A stretch of 64,000 nt of DNA from Galdieria yellowstonensis (Eukaryota > Rhodophyta > Bangiophyceae > Galdieriales > Galdieriaceae), in the NCBI GenBank assembly GCA_026122205.1, contig JANCYU010000034.1, positions 12,501-76,500 on the forward strand, in the 5' to 3' direction. A program made the translations under genes and the position numbers. The notes under the pieces were generated by a model. That model was not told where the DNA came from and made no database searches. It was given only the letters and a program-made list of their open reading frames with translations. Positions 13,415 through 23,488 of this stretch are shown here, piece by piece. The stretch's first letter is position 1, and the number at the start of each line of letters is the position of its first letter.

Positions 13415-14280
13415 AGACTGACTAGCTACTGGAAAAAACCTGTGGAAGACTGCCTTTGCTCGCTCTCGCTGACAAACACTCGTAATATGTGGTGCTTCTA
13501 TGTTCCTACTTCAATTTTATATACACAAACTATGATTACCAAGGAAATTGTACATCTTAAGAACGATGCAAAGGTCTTTGAGTTCTTTTGTGGAGTCTCG
13601 TACGGTGGACGCAAAGCTATCACAGTTCAACAGAGTCTCGTAAACCAACAACTCTAGTCCATCTAGAGACTTTCAGAGAAATTATGGGAAAAGTATTTCA
13701 CGGAATAGAAGTAGTGAGATTTTGGACTGTGCAGTTTGCAATCATTCAACAAGCACCAGCCTACTAGTTTGTCGTGCTTGTAGCACCAAAAGCTGCCTAG
13801 TTGTACTTACATATTCACCTGGAGAAAGGGAGCAAACACAGTTGAGAATGTTTATTGTTCGGTGACAGGAGAAATCGACTTTGGACCGAGCGAAGAAGAA
13901 CAAGACCCTTGTCACAAACTCCAGAACAAAAGGTGATAGTTCAAGCTCAACTGTTTGCTTTTACCAACCAATCGAGCAAGTTTTATGTTTGTCGCTGGAA
14001 TAGCGAATATTATTTTTCTGTGTCTACTTTTTGCTTTGGAGTCGTCAAGTTGTCCACCCATTCTCATCACACACTATTTGTGCAAGTACCGAGCTCCTGA
14101 ATGTGTCAAATCTTACTAGACTTTTTTTTTTGAAGCATCTTTTCTTAGGAATGACTGTCGTGTACTAGTAGAGACCAATACTCTGCCAAGGTTCGAACTT
14201 TGAGAAGAAAGTATTTTCCAACCTAGTCGAAGTGGAAGAGAAAATGGAGGAAACTATAATTCAAAGATGACCTCCATTGC
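13415..14280 (+). repeat. Diverged repeat, copy B
   Basis: Second copy of the element at 6975-7935, in direct orientation and about 6.4 kb away, with the same order of conserved blocks. Relative to copy A it lacks part of the stretch corresponding to 7640-7700 and 7770-7860. Frame-breaking differences are spread along its whole length, and a T run sits at about 14122-14132. I see no terminal inverted repeat or target duplication, so the class of element is unknown. Confidence 0.75.
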
Positions 14281-14949
14281 TCTCCTTTAGAAGATCAGTT
14301 ATCGCAGAGTTTTGACTAGGTACAAGGAAAAAGACAATTATAGACACTGAAAACGTAAAATACTCTATTGAACCTAAAGCCGCTTCAAAACATCTGGTTT
14401 TCAAAGGCAGTTTCACGATACAAATCAAAAGAAAAACAAACCATACCTGGCTCGCTTAAGTTGAAACAGGTAGTACTATCAAAATGTTCAAAGTCGAAAC
14501 AAAACTTTTTCCTCTGAAAGAGTAATTGTGAACTAGTTGATACATAAGCTATCTCAACCGCAACCAAATGTCCAAAAACTATGTCTGCTACTCTTCTGGC
14601 CTATTAGATAGCTTGGACACAGTTGAATGCTGATATTCTTTTGCCTTGTATTCATTCTCTCTCTCTCTCTCTCAGATTATGTAACATCTGACTTTATCCA
14701 TCGCAATTGTTTAAATTTCCATTACCTGTAAAAAGACTAGTAACAAGACACTTTATTGCCTCAAAACTAGCATACTCTCGGAATTCTATACATTAGGTAT
14801 CGACTTAGAGTCAATTTTGAGGAAAAATTGGTTGTGAGCTTTTCAGTAAAAACGACTTTACACAATATTCTTAGATGTAAGAATACTTTGTAAATTTGAC
14901 TACTTCATTGCCCTCCTTATCCAACTAATCTTACTCATCAACAAGGCAC
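14281..14949. other. Spacer with a (TC)n microsatellite; no gene seen
   Basis: The only clear structure is a TC repeat at 14656-14673. The remainder is A/T-rich and I see no exon chain. Confidence 0.5.
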
Positions 14950-17023
14950 TTGGTCATCTTTCATATTTATGCTTTTCGCAATTTTGGAGAATTGTTGACT
15001 GGAGACGAGAGCCAAATCGATTGGCACGTCTTGGCGCCATTTTTTCCTTTACAACCAAATGAGGAAATAATTATTGTAGAACTTCTTGTAGCTATTGCCA
15101 TGGTGTACAGTCGCTTGTCCTTGTCGTTTCACTTGACTTGTCAAAGCAGCCTTGTTTGTAAGTTGGAAGCAAAGTTCAGTTGTAAAGCACGAAATACTTT
15201 TAGAGGTGCACGGGTTTTATATGTTTGCTCTTTTTTCAACCAGTGGAGCCTCCTTTACCAGTGCAAGCATATTCGACGATGTGGACTTGTTGTTGCTTCA
15301 GTACAAAACGACCAGAGTATAAAGGATGATGGTTTGGAAAGTTTTCATTGGACAAAGATTTTTATTCCTAACAGTATGAATATTGACAGAAAATATGTCT
15401 GTGTTTGGTTGGAAGATGTGCCTTGCCTTTCGGTAGAGAGTTCAGAAAGTAAAGTTTCAGAGTTAGTGGGAGAAAGAGTCAAAATTGGAAGCGAAGAATT
15501 TTCTACCGAGAACACATCACTGGAGGCTGCTGCTTTACTTTTGTTACCAAAAAGGTTTGGTGAAGATTTTCCTTTGGAGAGTTGCGGCAGTAAAATTTCA
15601 AGGTTTTTTTTGAGACGGGACTTCATAAACCTGTGGAACGGACTACTGGATGATGAAAATACTGAGTTGAATGTTTTATCTGCAGCTAGCGGGTTGGGCA
15701 AGAGTATATATCTTTATCTGATTGCTGTTTTTGCCCGACACTTTGGAATTCCAGTGCAGTATATTGGAAACGTGGGAAATCTACTTGGTCAAGAAGCCAA
15801 AGGTGATTTGGTTGCCCGTAATTATGTCGGAAACACTGGAGCGTTGCTCAAAAATTGGACTACAAATTGCTTGCTCGTAAATATGCGGCTATGCTACTTT
15901 TTATGAATTCGAGTATCCTGGACAGTTTAGGACCGTTTTACTCTGGGAGGCCTCGTTATGATTTCTTGCAAGGTTTCGCCATAAAATTTGTTGCATATTA
16001 TGCTTTCGTGAAGGGTGATATTGTACTGTGTGATGAACTTTGACGAAATTTTATGAATATGAAACCAAGAAACGTCCTAATTGTAGATGAACACAATGCT
16101 CTTTGGCAGAAATTTGGCAATGATCCTAAAACGTGGTTACCCTTCTTTGAGTTTTATGCAGATCCAGTACGACATGCTACCGCAAGTACATGCTCTTCGT
16201 TCCATGTGATCATTAACTGGGGATAGTGGTATCGTAAGTTTGTTATCGCGGGTTCGCAGCTTCACGAGTTCAAGCTGCCTAGTGGATATGAAACTTCTAT
16301 ACAATATGTTGAACCATTGAGCCGAGAAGAATTTGCAATATGGGAAAACTTGAGTGATTATCCTCTCAACTTGAAGGATAAGACGAACGAGGTGATAGAT
16401 TTGACAGGCTTGGTTGATAGGCGTCTATCGAGCATAGAAATGAGCTGTTGGATAAAATTCATCAGAAACTATGCTCTCTTAGATTATGCTTACGTAGATA
16501 TGAGCGACGGTAGATGGATGTTGTATCTCATTCAGGTTTCTGTTTCACCTTTTTCAGTTGCATGACAGAGACTCAGCACAGTTGGAACGGTTGTTTGAGA
16601 AATCGGCTGAAAGTGTTCCCCTTGCTGTGTTGTTAAATGCATTCTTTGAAGAGTCCTTTGAAGTGTCGCCTGTGTATAATGCCGAGAAAAGTATAGTGGA
16701 CTTTCAGGTAACAGACTCTCAAGGCACCTCTTGTCGAGAACGAATGTCTATTTTGTATGTGACTCCATTGACCAGAAGTGAAGCACAGGCAGACAGCGCT
16801 CCGGGCCATGTAGAATTTCTTAGTTTTCACAACTTTGCTGATAGGATGAAGCCTTTTATAGACGTAGGGCAGAACGTATGAAGCAGGAGCAAGTCACCAA
16901 GTCGACATCCGGTCAAACAGGTAAAATCTTGAGTCAACTTGGAGAGTTGAATGTCGATGTAGAGACGGCCGCTAACTTTGACAACGGAAGAATAGCTCAT
17001 CGATTATATACACTGGAATAAAC
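14950..17023 (+). pseudogene. Decayed P-loop ATPase, RHS/Crinkler-like
   Basis: One protein can be followed across several broken frames. A long first part ends with a Walker A motif (SGLGKS, near 15687). The frame then shifts near 15850 and continues past an in-frame TGA at 16041. It then shows a Walker B-like box (VLIVDEHNALW, near 16077-16109) and continues past an in-frame TAG near 16204. After that come LPSGYE and YVEPLSREEFAIW (near 16275-16350), and the frame shifts again near 16535-16557. The order of Walker A, DEHN box, LPSGYE and 'PLS.EEF' is what I know from RHS/Crinkler-type ATPases of fungi and oomycetes. That family assignment is from memory. With two frame changes and two stops I call it a pseudogene. 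The upstream start has no ATG (the frame opens with TTG at 14950), so the 5' end is also unclear. Confidence 0.6.
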
Positions 17024-17665
17024 AGTCTTGTAATTGTTTCCTCGAAACCGGGCATTTAGCAATTATTGATCGAAAAGACTATCAAGTAGTGAGTACACGG
17101 AAGTTTTGTTTGTTGGACAAAGCAGTGCATTGGAAGTGCACGATCCCTTCATGCATAACAAGGCCTATCAAGAGCATTTCGTGACATTCTAATCTTTCCG
17201 CACTGAAAATTAAAGATTCCATCTTCATTCTCATTTTGTATGTTGTTGTACTGCAACATAACAACAAAAAGTACATGGCACAAAGGAATGAAGACAATGA
17301 TTGAAACCAAGTGTGATATGAAAAGAATATATTTATCTGAGAAACTGCATCACTACAAGTTGGACTAGCTACAAGGGACGAAATAGCAATGGTTGGTGTT
17401 GCTTGTATTGCTCGATGGTTTTCTTCTCATGGGATAACTCCTCTTGTTTGAATAATCCCAGAAAAAGTGAACAAATTGCTCATTGTTCCTCTTGAGCTTG
17501 AGTACTTTTTTGGTTTACAAGTCTAATTGTCAACTGAAAGCACTATGTGGTTGTAGTAAAGAAGAACAGTATATGCGCTTCAGTTTTGCTTGCAGATAAC
17601 TAGAAAATTCCACGTTTGAGGAACCGTAAGGAAACAAGCTTCTTTTTGACGAGTCAAACTGCGCT
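17024..17665. other. Spacer; possible stray exon, otherwise nothing seen
   Basis: This lies between the pseudogene and the Bud20-like gene. On the minus strand about 17375-17455 could encode a short charged tail ending in LLFRPL and a stop. It connects to nothing convincing and may be chance or another remnant. Confidence 0.35.
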
Positions 17666-18001
17666 TCAACGCCTTCCATTATCTGGAATAAATAGGCCAC
17701 CTGCAGACTCTGCTTCTCGAATCGAATAGGGAGTTTCTTGTAAGTCTCTCAATCTTCTCTTATGAGCCTTTGTCTTATAGTGACTCGTCAAAGCGTCGTT
17801 GGATACAAAGTGGCGATCGCAAGGCAAACAATAGTATTGACCTAAACCTGGGAGCTCCAAGTCCACGGTCGTGTGCTCCGTGATGGCTCGAGCCACTCCT
17901 TTCTTTTCAATTTCTTCCTTGATTTGATCTACATGTCGTTGTAAAAATATTCTTCGCCTGTTTTGTTTAAAGTTGCCTTTTTGTTTGGTTATCCTACCCA
18001 T
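17666..18001 (-). CDS. Bud20/ZNF593-type C2H2 zinc-finger protein
   Basis: A complete single-exon protein of 111 residues. The first half is basic. A single zinc finger of the Bud20/ZNF593 type follows at about residues 55-82: YYCLPCDRHFVSNDALTSHY with the second histidine in KAHKRR. The next segment, PYSIREAESAGG, corresponds to the conserved 'PYS..EAE.A.G' tail of the family. Bud20/ZNF593 acts in the nucleus on late 60S ribosomal subunit assembly and export, and the basic N-terminus fits that. The ATG at 18001 is the first in frame. It is divergent from the MYND gene, whose ATG is at 18142, so about 140 nt hold both promoters. Confidence 0.9.
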   Translation of the reverse strand: MGRITKQKGNFKQNRRRIFLQRHVDQIKEEIEKKGVARAITEHTTVDLELPGLGQYYCLPCDRHFVSNDALTSHYKTKAHKRRLRDLQETPYSIREAESAGGLFIPDNGRR

Positions 18002-18141
18002 ATGTATTATGTATCTATAAATAAAACTTGGATGTTATCGTCCCAACTTCCACGTCCGACTCGAGAAACGAATTTCGATGACAATTCCTCTCTGTTTGCT
18101 TTTCCTGGTGTAAAGTTATCTTTTTTATTCGCTTACTTTTC

Positions 18142-19701
18142 ATGGAGATAAAAACAAATGACAAGGAGTCTCTTACAGCTGTTCAAAAACTCCCAAAATA
18201 TGATTCTGAAGTATTGCAGTACGTATCGAGACTGCTTCGTGTGTGGGTTCAAGATGAACAACAAAAGGTAAGCCAGAGCGAATCTGCAAGTATCCAAGTA
18301 TCATCTTCTTCGTTAGACTATAAGACCTTGTTATCATTTTTTAGTACGACTATATCCAAAAGGCCAGGTAATACGCTATGAGATATGTCGAAATCCCGAT
18401 AGGAAGCCAACTGCTAGTCAAGTAAGTAGAGTTCGATGGGACCATATCCAAGGCTTTTATGTTACAAGGTTTTTGACTTTTTATGTCGCACCTTGCTTGA
18501 TCCACCAAATGGAGAAGATGCGCATAGACCTGGAATTATTAGCTTTACGGATCAAGACTTGGAAACACAACTTGCGAATATGCTCAACACCTTGGGTATT
18601 GAAACTCAGGTTTTACAACCTGCGGAAGGACTAGAAGTAAGTGCTGATATTCTGTTTCTTTTATCATTGACTCTTCACTTGTATAGGATTTGGTCAAAGC
18701 AGTTTCAGAGTCGCTCATAAAAAGAGACCTTGCCACCAGAACCGACGCTAGTGAAAGACCTGGAATGTTATCAAAACCAGGCGTTGACTTGTCCATGATT
18801 CAAGCATTCTTTACAGCAGCTTATCGTTTGAGAGAGAAAGGTCCTTGGTCCGAGTTTTCAGAAAATCAGGTGTATGGCATAAGAATAGACGATATTTTTC
18901 GTTTTGTTGTAGTTTTAGGTAAGTTGTAAGCAATTTCTTTCGTTTTTTTCTTACATTGTTTTGCATAGGAAGCAGTGACAATGTCTTTGGTGTTGCAGTT
19001 TGCAGTTCGTTGAGTCGCTTTCGTCAGAAATATTGTCAAGCAATGGGCAGCCAATATTCTGGTTCATCGTCGTCAAATATTTCTTGTGCTTTTTGTGGAG
19101 CAGAACAACTGTTGGTCACTTATCGATGTACTCAATGTAAAGTCGCATATTATTGCAAGTAAGAGATTTGTAGTACATGGAGTTACAACCTCAATACACG
19201 TGCTAGTGAAAAATGTCAAAGAAAGGATTGGTCAGTACATAAACAAGAATGTCACAACAATGCACTGTGGAACCAAAAGTTGGAGAGACCTTTTCTTCAA
19301 AGAAAGGAAATGACTTTAATATATTGTTCGGAAACAGCCGTTCCCTTTGATGACTTGGATTTGCAAGCCAAATACAGTTGGCCACTTTATCCATGTGAAG
19401 AGAATTTTCCTGTTGCTTTTGTCGTGGTATGTTTATGTTATATTTCACTTGTTTTGTTTGACGATACAAGGTGGCAAACGATGGAGAAACCTCGTTGGAT
19501 AGGCCTAACAAAGAAGAGCTTCAATGGCTTACAAAGCTTTGTGAAGTTTTAGTGGAAAGGTATGTCTCCGATATGTATATGATGAATTTGCATAACAATG
19601 TACATAATAGTTGTGGAAAAACACCCTCAAGTTTGAATGAAAAAGCTCTTATGGAACAAAACAAATGGATATTCGTAGAGACGCTTTCCAACCACAAATA
19701 A
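18142..19701 (+). CDS. MYND zinc-finger protein, multi-exon
   Basis: The gene was assembled by hand. Exon 1 is 18142-18267, exon 2 about 18317-18421 and exon 3 starts at 18469. Further introns start near 18636, 18919, 19157, 19425 and possibly 19561. The MYND finger straddles the intron near 19157-19203: CAFCGAEQ, CTQCKVAYYC, then after splicing NEKCQRKDWSVHKQEC, giving the full set of zinc ligands. Upstream segments such as NPDRKP..VFDFL and AHRPG resemble the N-terminal domain of some plant MYND proteins, but I hold that loosely. MYND fingers usually bind proline-rich partner peptides. The exact C-terminus is uncertain because the last intron can be either spliced or read through in frame. 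The next gene starts 42 nt after the stop. Confidence 0.72.
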
Positions 19702-19743
19702 GGAGTGGCGACGTTTCCTCCGAAATCGAAGCCGAAATTTTCG

Positions 19744-21326
19744 ATGTTGTCCACGTTTGGCTGTTTGTCGCACTTGTCTTACTTTACGAAGCAAAAGAAC
19801 GATATTCACGAATGTAAACCAAGAAAAAGTTGTTTGAAAAGAACAAGGACATATAGGTATTTTGTGGAAAAGTCCGTCGGGGGAGTTGACAGAAATATTC
19901 CTGGGGAAGAGAAACCGAACAAAGAAGACCAAGATGTGCAACCCCTTGAACCTTTATTTCAATATGAGCTCGAAAAGGAAGGCGCTTGCACTGGAAATTT
20001 CATGGTGTTTAGCAATGACAACTTGTCTTTTTGTTGTTTTGACCCAAAAGAAGACTCGGAATGTTGTGACAAGGATTGTTTGGACTCCAAGACCACTAGT
20101 AGCCCTATGGGCTGCTCTCTGTCAGGCGAGGTATTCTTGCCGTTTCGTTCCATATTTGTTTCTTATAGATGTCCGCTTTCACAAGTACCTTGTCTCACTT
20201 GTGCTCGAAAGGCGCCGCTATTATCCAGTCCTTCAATGGAAACTATCTGCTCACCACTTACGTATTCTTATGAATTCCTTTCATTGAGCGATAAAAGGTT
20301 TCTATTTGTTCAACGATGGACAACCAAGAAAATTAACCACAGAAAACGGGTTTTGGTGGTTCATGATATTGGCTCTTATGGCTCTTTTGCTTGTTTTCGT
20401 CTAATTCCTACACTCTTGAACGGTGGTTATGACCTTTGGACCTTTGATTTGCGAGGTCATGGACGCTCCATGGAAAACCAAGTAGAAGAAGAGTTTGATT
20501 TTGAATGGCTCGAAGTATGGTCCAGTGATCTTCATCAAGTAGTTGTACATATCTTGGAAAAGTCGAAAAATGATGAGGAAATGACGGATTCTTTATACTT
20601 GTATGGAGAAGGTTTTGGAGCTTCCATTGTTTTGGATTATGTAATACGATATTCTCAACAAGACAAGTTACCTCGTCAAGTAAAAGGTGTGGTTGCATGT
20701 GGTGTTATGTTAAGACAACTTCCAAGTAAATACAATATAAGCGAATATGCGAGCAAAACATGGAAACAACTTTCCAAAGGACAACGAATATTTGAAGGTT
20801 TTTTGCTGCTTCAAAAGTTTTTACAACTGCTTGGTCAATTATTGCCAAGTGTTGTATGTCAAATGCGAGTAGATCCTACGCAGTGGGGATTATTGCCAGT
20901 TGATTTTTCATTATTATCCAGGTAAGCATTTCATTTATGAAGATGTTTGGAGGATAATCTTGTCTTAGGGATTTACGAGTTATCGAAGCTTTGAGAGAAG
21001 ATTCCCATAGATTAAGGAATATTGCTTTTCAACACGCCTTAACTTTGTGGGAATTATGTCATCAACTGGATATTCTGTTGAAGAGAAAAACGTTGTGTTC
21101 TTTGTGTCCTCATATTTCCTTTGGTTTTTTTCATGGAGGAGATGATGTTCTGTCGCCAGTTTCCGATTTGCCGTTTTATGAAAAGAATATGAATCTACTT
21201 GACAATCATTCCAAAGGAGTGCAAGTATTTGTTTATGAAAAAGCACGTCATTACTTGGCGCATGAAACACTTCCAGTGCGTCGACAGTTTTTAGAGGATA
21301 TGATCGGCTGGTTAAATCGATTGTAA
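19744..21326 (+). CDS. Alpha/beta-hydrolase-fold protein, lysophospholipase/MGL-like, nucleophile missing
   Basis: Two exons (19744-20921 and 20969-21326, with a 47 nt intron) encode about 511 residues. After a long, poorly conserved N-terminal part, the hydrolase fold is visible: an HD-type oxyanion segment (VLVVHDIGSYG), then DLWTFDLRGHGRS, the typical 'D.RGHG.S' strand/turn. The nucleophile elbow follows (YGEGFGAS), then an acid segment (FFHGGDDVLSPV) and the histidine loop (KARHYLAHE). The layout is that of monoacylglycerol lipase/lysophospholipase. The elbow reads G-E-G-F-G where G-x-S-x-G is expected, so the catalytic serine is glycine. It may be a non-catalytic member or use the nearby serine. 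The first ATG in frame is taken as start; an open frame extends upstream to 19705 without ATG. Confidence 0.8.
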
Positions 21327-21371
21327 ATTGTGGGAGAGCGAGTTTTGGGTATTTTGTGTCCTCAAGCAGTC

Positions 21372-21916
21372 ATGTTGGGTTTCCTACCGACTATATCAAC
21401 TAGTTTCCCCCTAGGACAAAGTGAAAGTTGGCACTGTTCCCACGTATCTAAATACAGGGTAATTATAGAAAATAGTGTTTTTTGGAAAGAGAGGTAACCA
21501 TAAAAAACAAAGGTTGGGCAGCGTTTTGTCGCACGCAACTGTCGTCAGCCTCGGCAAGGAACAATCTTGATAATGTCAAGCACAAGCTCTTCGGACAATT
21601 GGAAACAGCAGATACAAGTAAGTGCTACAAGGTGAAACGACAAGTCGAATAAAAGGGTATAGGAAAGCATCAAGAAAGCGGAAGAAGCAACGCAAAAGTA
21701 TGGAAAAAACTCGAAAGAAGCCGCTGCTGCCTGGTAAGAAGGAAAAGCGCTCCATCTAGATGGCTTTTATAACTGGTTACTTATATGTTTAGGGATGCCG
21801 TGGAAGAACTGGATGCAGAAGCTTCTCATCAGAGAGTAAAAGAAAAGACCGACCCTTTGGAAAAGTTCTGTGATGAGTCTCCAGAAGCGGACGAGTGCAG
21901 AGTATACGATAATTGA
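21372..21916 (+). CDS. CP12: CP12, Calvin-cycle regulatory protein (plastid)
   Basis: Four exons: 21372-21458, 21513-21617, 21663-21733 and 21793-21916, joined by introns of 45-59 nt. The C-terminal part is unmistakable: AWDAVEELDAEASHQ followed by DPLEKFCDESPEADECRVYD and a final Asn. CP12 holds GAPDH and phosphoribulokinase in an inactive complex in the dark under thioredoxin control. The C-terminal cysteine pair (C-8x-C), which binds GAPDH, is present. The N-terminal cysteine pair, which in plants contacts PRK, is absent: the equivalent segment reads ATQKYGKNSKEAAAAW. The first exon and the start of the second give a serine- and basic-rich leader consistent with a plastid transit peptide. 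A second Met (21573) could start a form lacking it. Confidence 0.88.
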
Positions 21917-22052
21917 GGAAATAGTGGAGTGGTAGATACTAGACTTGCTTCTTTGAGAGAGTTTTTCAAGTTGAAAAGGGAAAATAAACAAAAGAGGGGT
22001 AAAAGGAATAAATAATCCGCTGGTTGGGGTTTTGCGGTGGTCGAAAGAGAGA

Positions 22053-23474
22053 ATGCCGCCAGTCTCCGCGTTTGTGGTTGGCACACCTTTTGTTGTAGAA
22101 ACTGGTTATTCGACTTGTTTGCGTTGCAACTCTTTCAACAACAAGTGTAGAAATACTAACTTGTACTCAGTGACTCTGCCTCACAAGAAATGGAGTGGTA
22201 CCTATTCCCAGTTCCATGGCAACCAGTCCATTCTTCGACAAACTCGACTCCCTTTTTCTTTCATTCCGATAGAAAACAACGACGATATGGACCTTTTAAA
22301 CCCCATTCGCTGTGAAGAAGAAGATTATTATAGTGTTCTTGGCGTTAGTCGTAATGCAAGTACCGAGGATATCAAGAAAGCCTTTAGAAGACTCGCTAGA
22401 CGTTATCACCCAGACGTAAACAAAGCACCTGACGCGAAACAAAAATTTCAGAAAATTTCTGAAGCTTATGAAGTACTTTCAGATCCCCAAATGAGAAGTA
22501 GGTACGACCAGTTTGGAATGGCCGGTGTCAAAGCCGGTGCAGGTGCAGGTGCTGCTTCAGGGTTTGCTGACTTTGGTGACTTTGGCGACTTTGGTGCCTT
22601 TAGTGATATTTTTGAAACCTTCTTTGGTGGTGGTGCAACAGGTACTCGAAGCAGTTCTCGCAGAAGGAGAAGTGGGCCTCAACAAGGTGAAGACTTGCGT
22701 CTGGATTTGGAAATAGACTTTGAAAAGGCAGTATTTGGTGGTCAGCAGAAAATTAAAATATCACATTTGGAAACCTGTACTACATGTTCAGGTTCTGGTA
22801 TAAAGCCAGGTTCCAAAGAAAAGGTGTGTTCGACTTGTGGAGGTCAAGGCATGGTGATGCAAGTTGCCCGTACTCCGTTGGGAACTTTTCAACAAACTTC
22901 TACGTGTCCCAGTTGCAACGGTGCTGGACAAGTAGTTGAGGATTATTGTCCTTCTTGTAATGGTCAAGGTCGTCGCCAGACAACGAAACAGTTGGTTATT
23001 AATATTCCACCTGGAGTGGATAATGGCTCGCGACTACGTGTTCGTAATGAAGGTGATGCAGGTTTGCGTGGAGGTCCTAGTGGAGACTTGTATGTCTTTT
23101 TAAAAGTAGCCAATCACAAGACTTTTCGTCGTGAAGGAATGGATATATATTCTACACTAGAAGTATCATATTTAGATGCAATATTAGGAACACGGGTGGC
23201 AGTTGCTACATTAGATGGTAACGTAGAAGTTGATATTCCACCTGGAACGCAGCCAGGAGCAGTTCTGAAGATAGCTGGTAAAGGAGTTCCCAAATTAGGC
23301 AACAAATATGTGAGAGGGGATCATTATGTTACTGTAAAAGTTGTGCTGCCTACGAAACTTCAACCTGAACAGCGTCAGTTGATTGAAAAGTTGAGAGCGA
23401 TGGAAGATTCACATAATGAAGATGGAACAGGGGTAAAGAAAAAGAAAGGTTTCTTTGATTTTGGCATTTCTTAG
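22053..23474 (+). CDS. Type I DnaJ (Hsp40) co-chaperone, probably plastid
   Basis: An intronless gene of about 473 residues. A leader of roughly 85 residues, rich in Ser, Thr and basic residues, precedes the J domain, which begins at DYYSVLGVSRNAS and contains the invariant HPD (YHPDVNK). A Gly/Phe-rich linker with repeated FGDFGDFG follows. The cysteine-rich zinc domain has four repeats (CTTCSGSG, CSTCGGQG, CPSCNGAG, CPSCNGQG). The C-terminal substrate-binding domain contains NIPPGVDNGSRLRV. This is the full bacterial-type DnaJ layout, and the leader points to an organelle, most likely the plastid. It should stimulate Hsp70 ATPase activity in protein folding. The first ATG in frame is at 22053; an open frame upstream begins only with TTG. 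Confidence 0.93.
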   Translation: MPPVSAFVVGTPFVVETGYSTCLRCNSFNNKCRNTNLYSVTLPHKKWSGTYSQFHGNQSILRQTRLPFSFIPIENNDDMDLLNPIRCEEEDYYSVLGVSRNASTEDIKKAFRRLARRYHPDVNKAPDAKQKFQKISEAYEVLSDPQMRSRYDQFGMAGVKAGAGAGAASGFADFGDFGDFGAFSDIFETFFGGGATGTRSSSRRRRSGPQQGEDLRLDLEIDFEKAVFGGQQKIKISHLETCTTCSGSGIKPGSKEKVCSTCGGQGMVMQVARTPLGTFQQTSTCPSCNGAGQVVEDYCPSCNGQGRRQTTKQLVINIPPGVDNGSRLRVRNEGDAGLRGGPSGDLYVFLKVANHKTFRREGMDIYSTLEVSYLDAILGTRVAVATLDGNVEVDIPPGTQPGAVLKIAGKGVPKLGNKYVRGDHYVTVKVVLPTKLQPEQRQLIEKLRAMEDSHNEDGTGVKKKKGFFDFGIS

Positions 23475-23488
23475 TTATACATTGTATT

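Noticed and set aside
16041..16043. TGA in the ATPase remnant as a second selenocysteine codon
   Set aside because: The same gene also has a TAG and two frame changes, and the position is not a known Sec/Cys site; decay explains it better.
14950..16043. Reading the ATPase as one of the archaeal-type ATPases expanded in Galdieria
   Set aside because: The DEHN box and the LPSGYE/PLSREEF region fit the RHS/Crinkler type better, but I cannot test it here.
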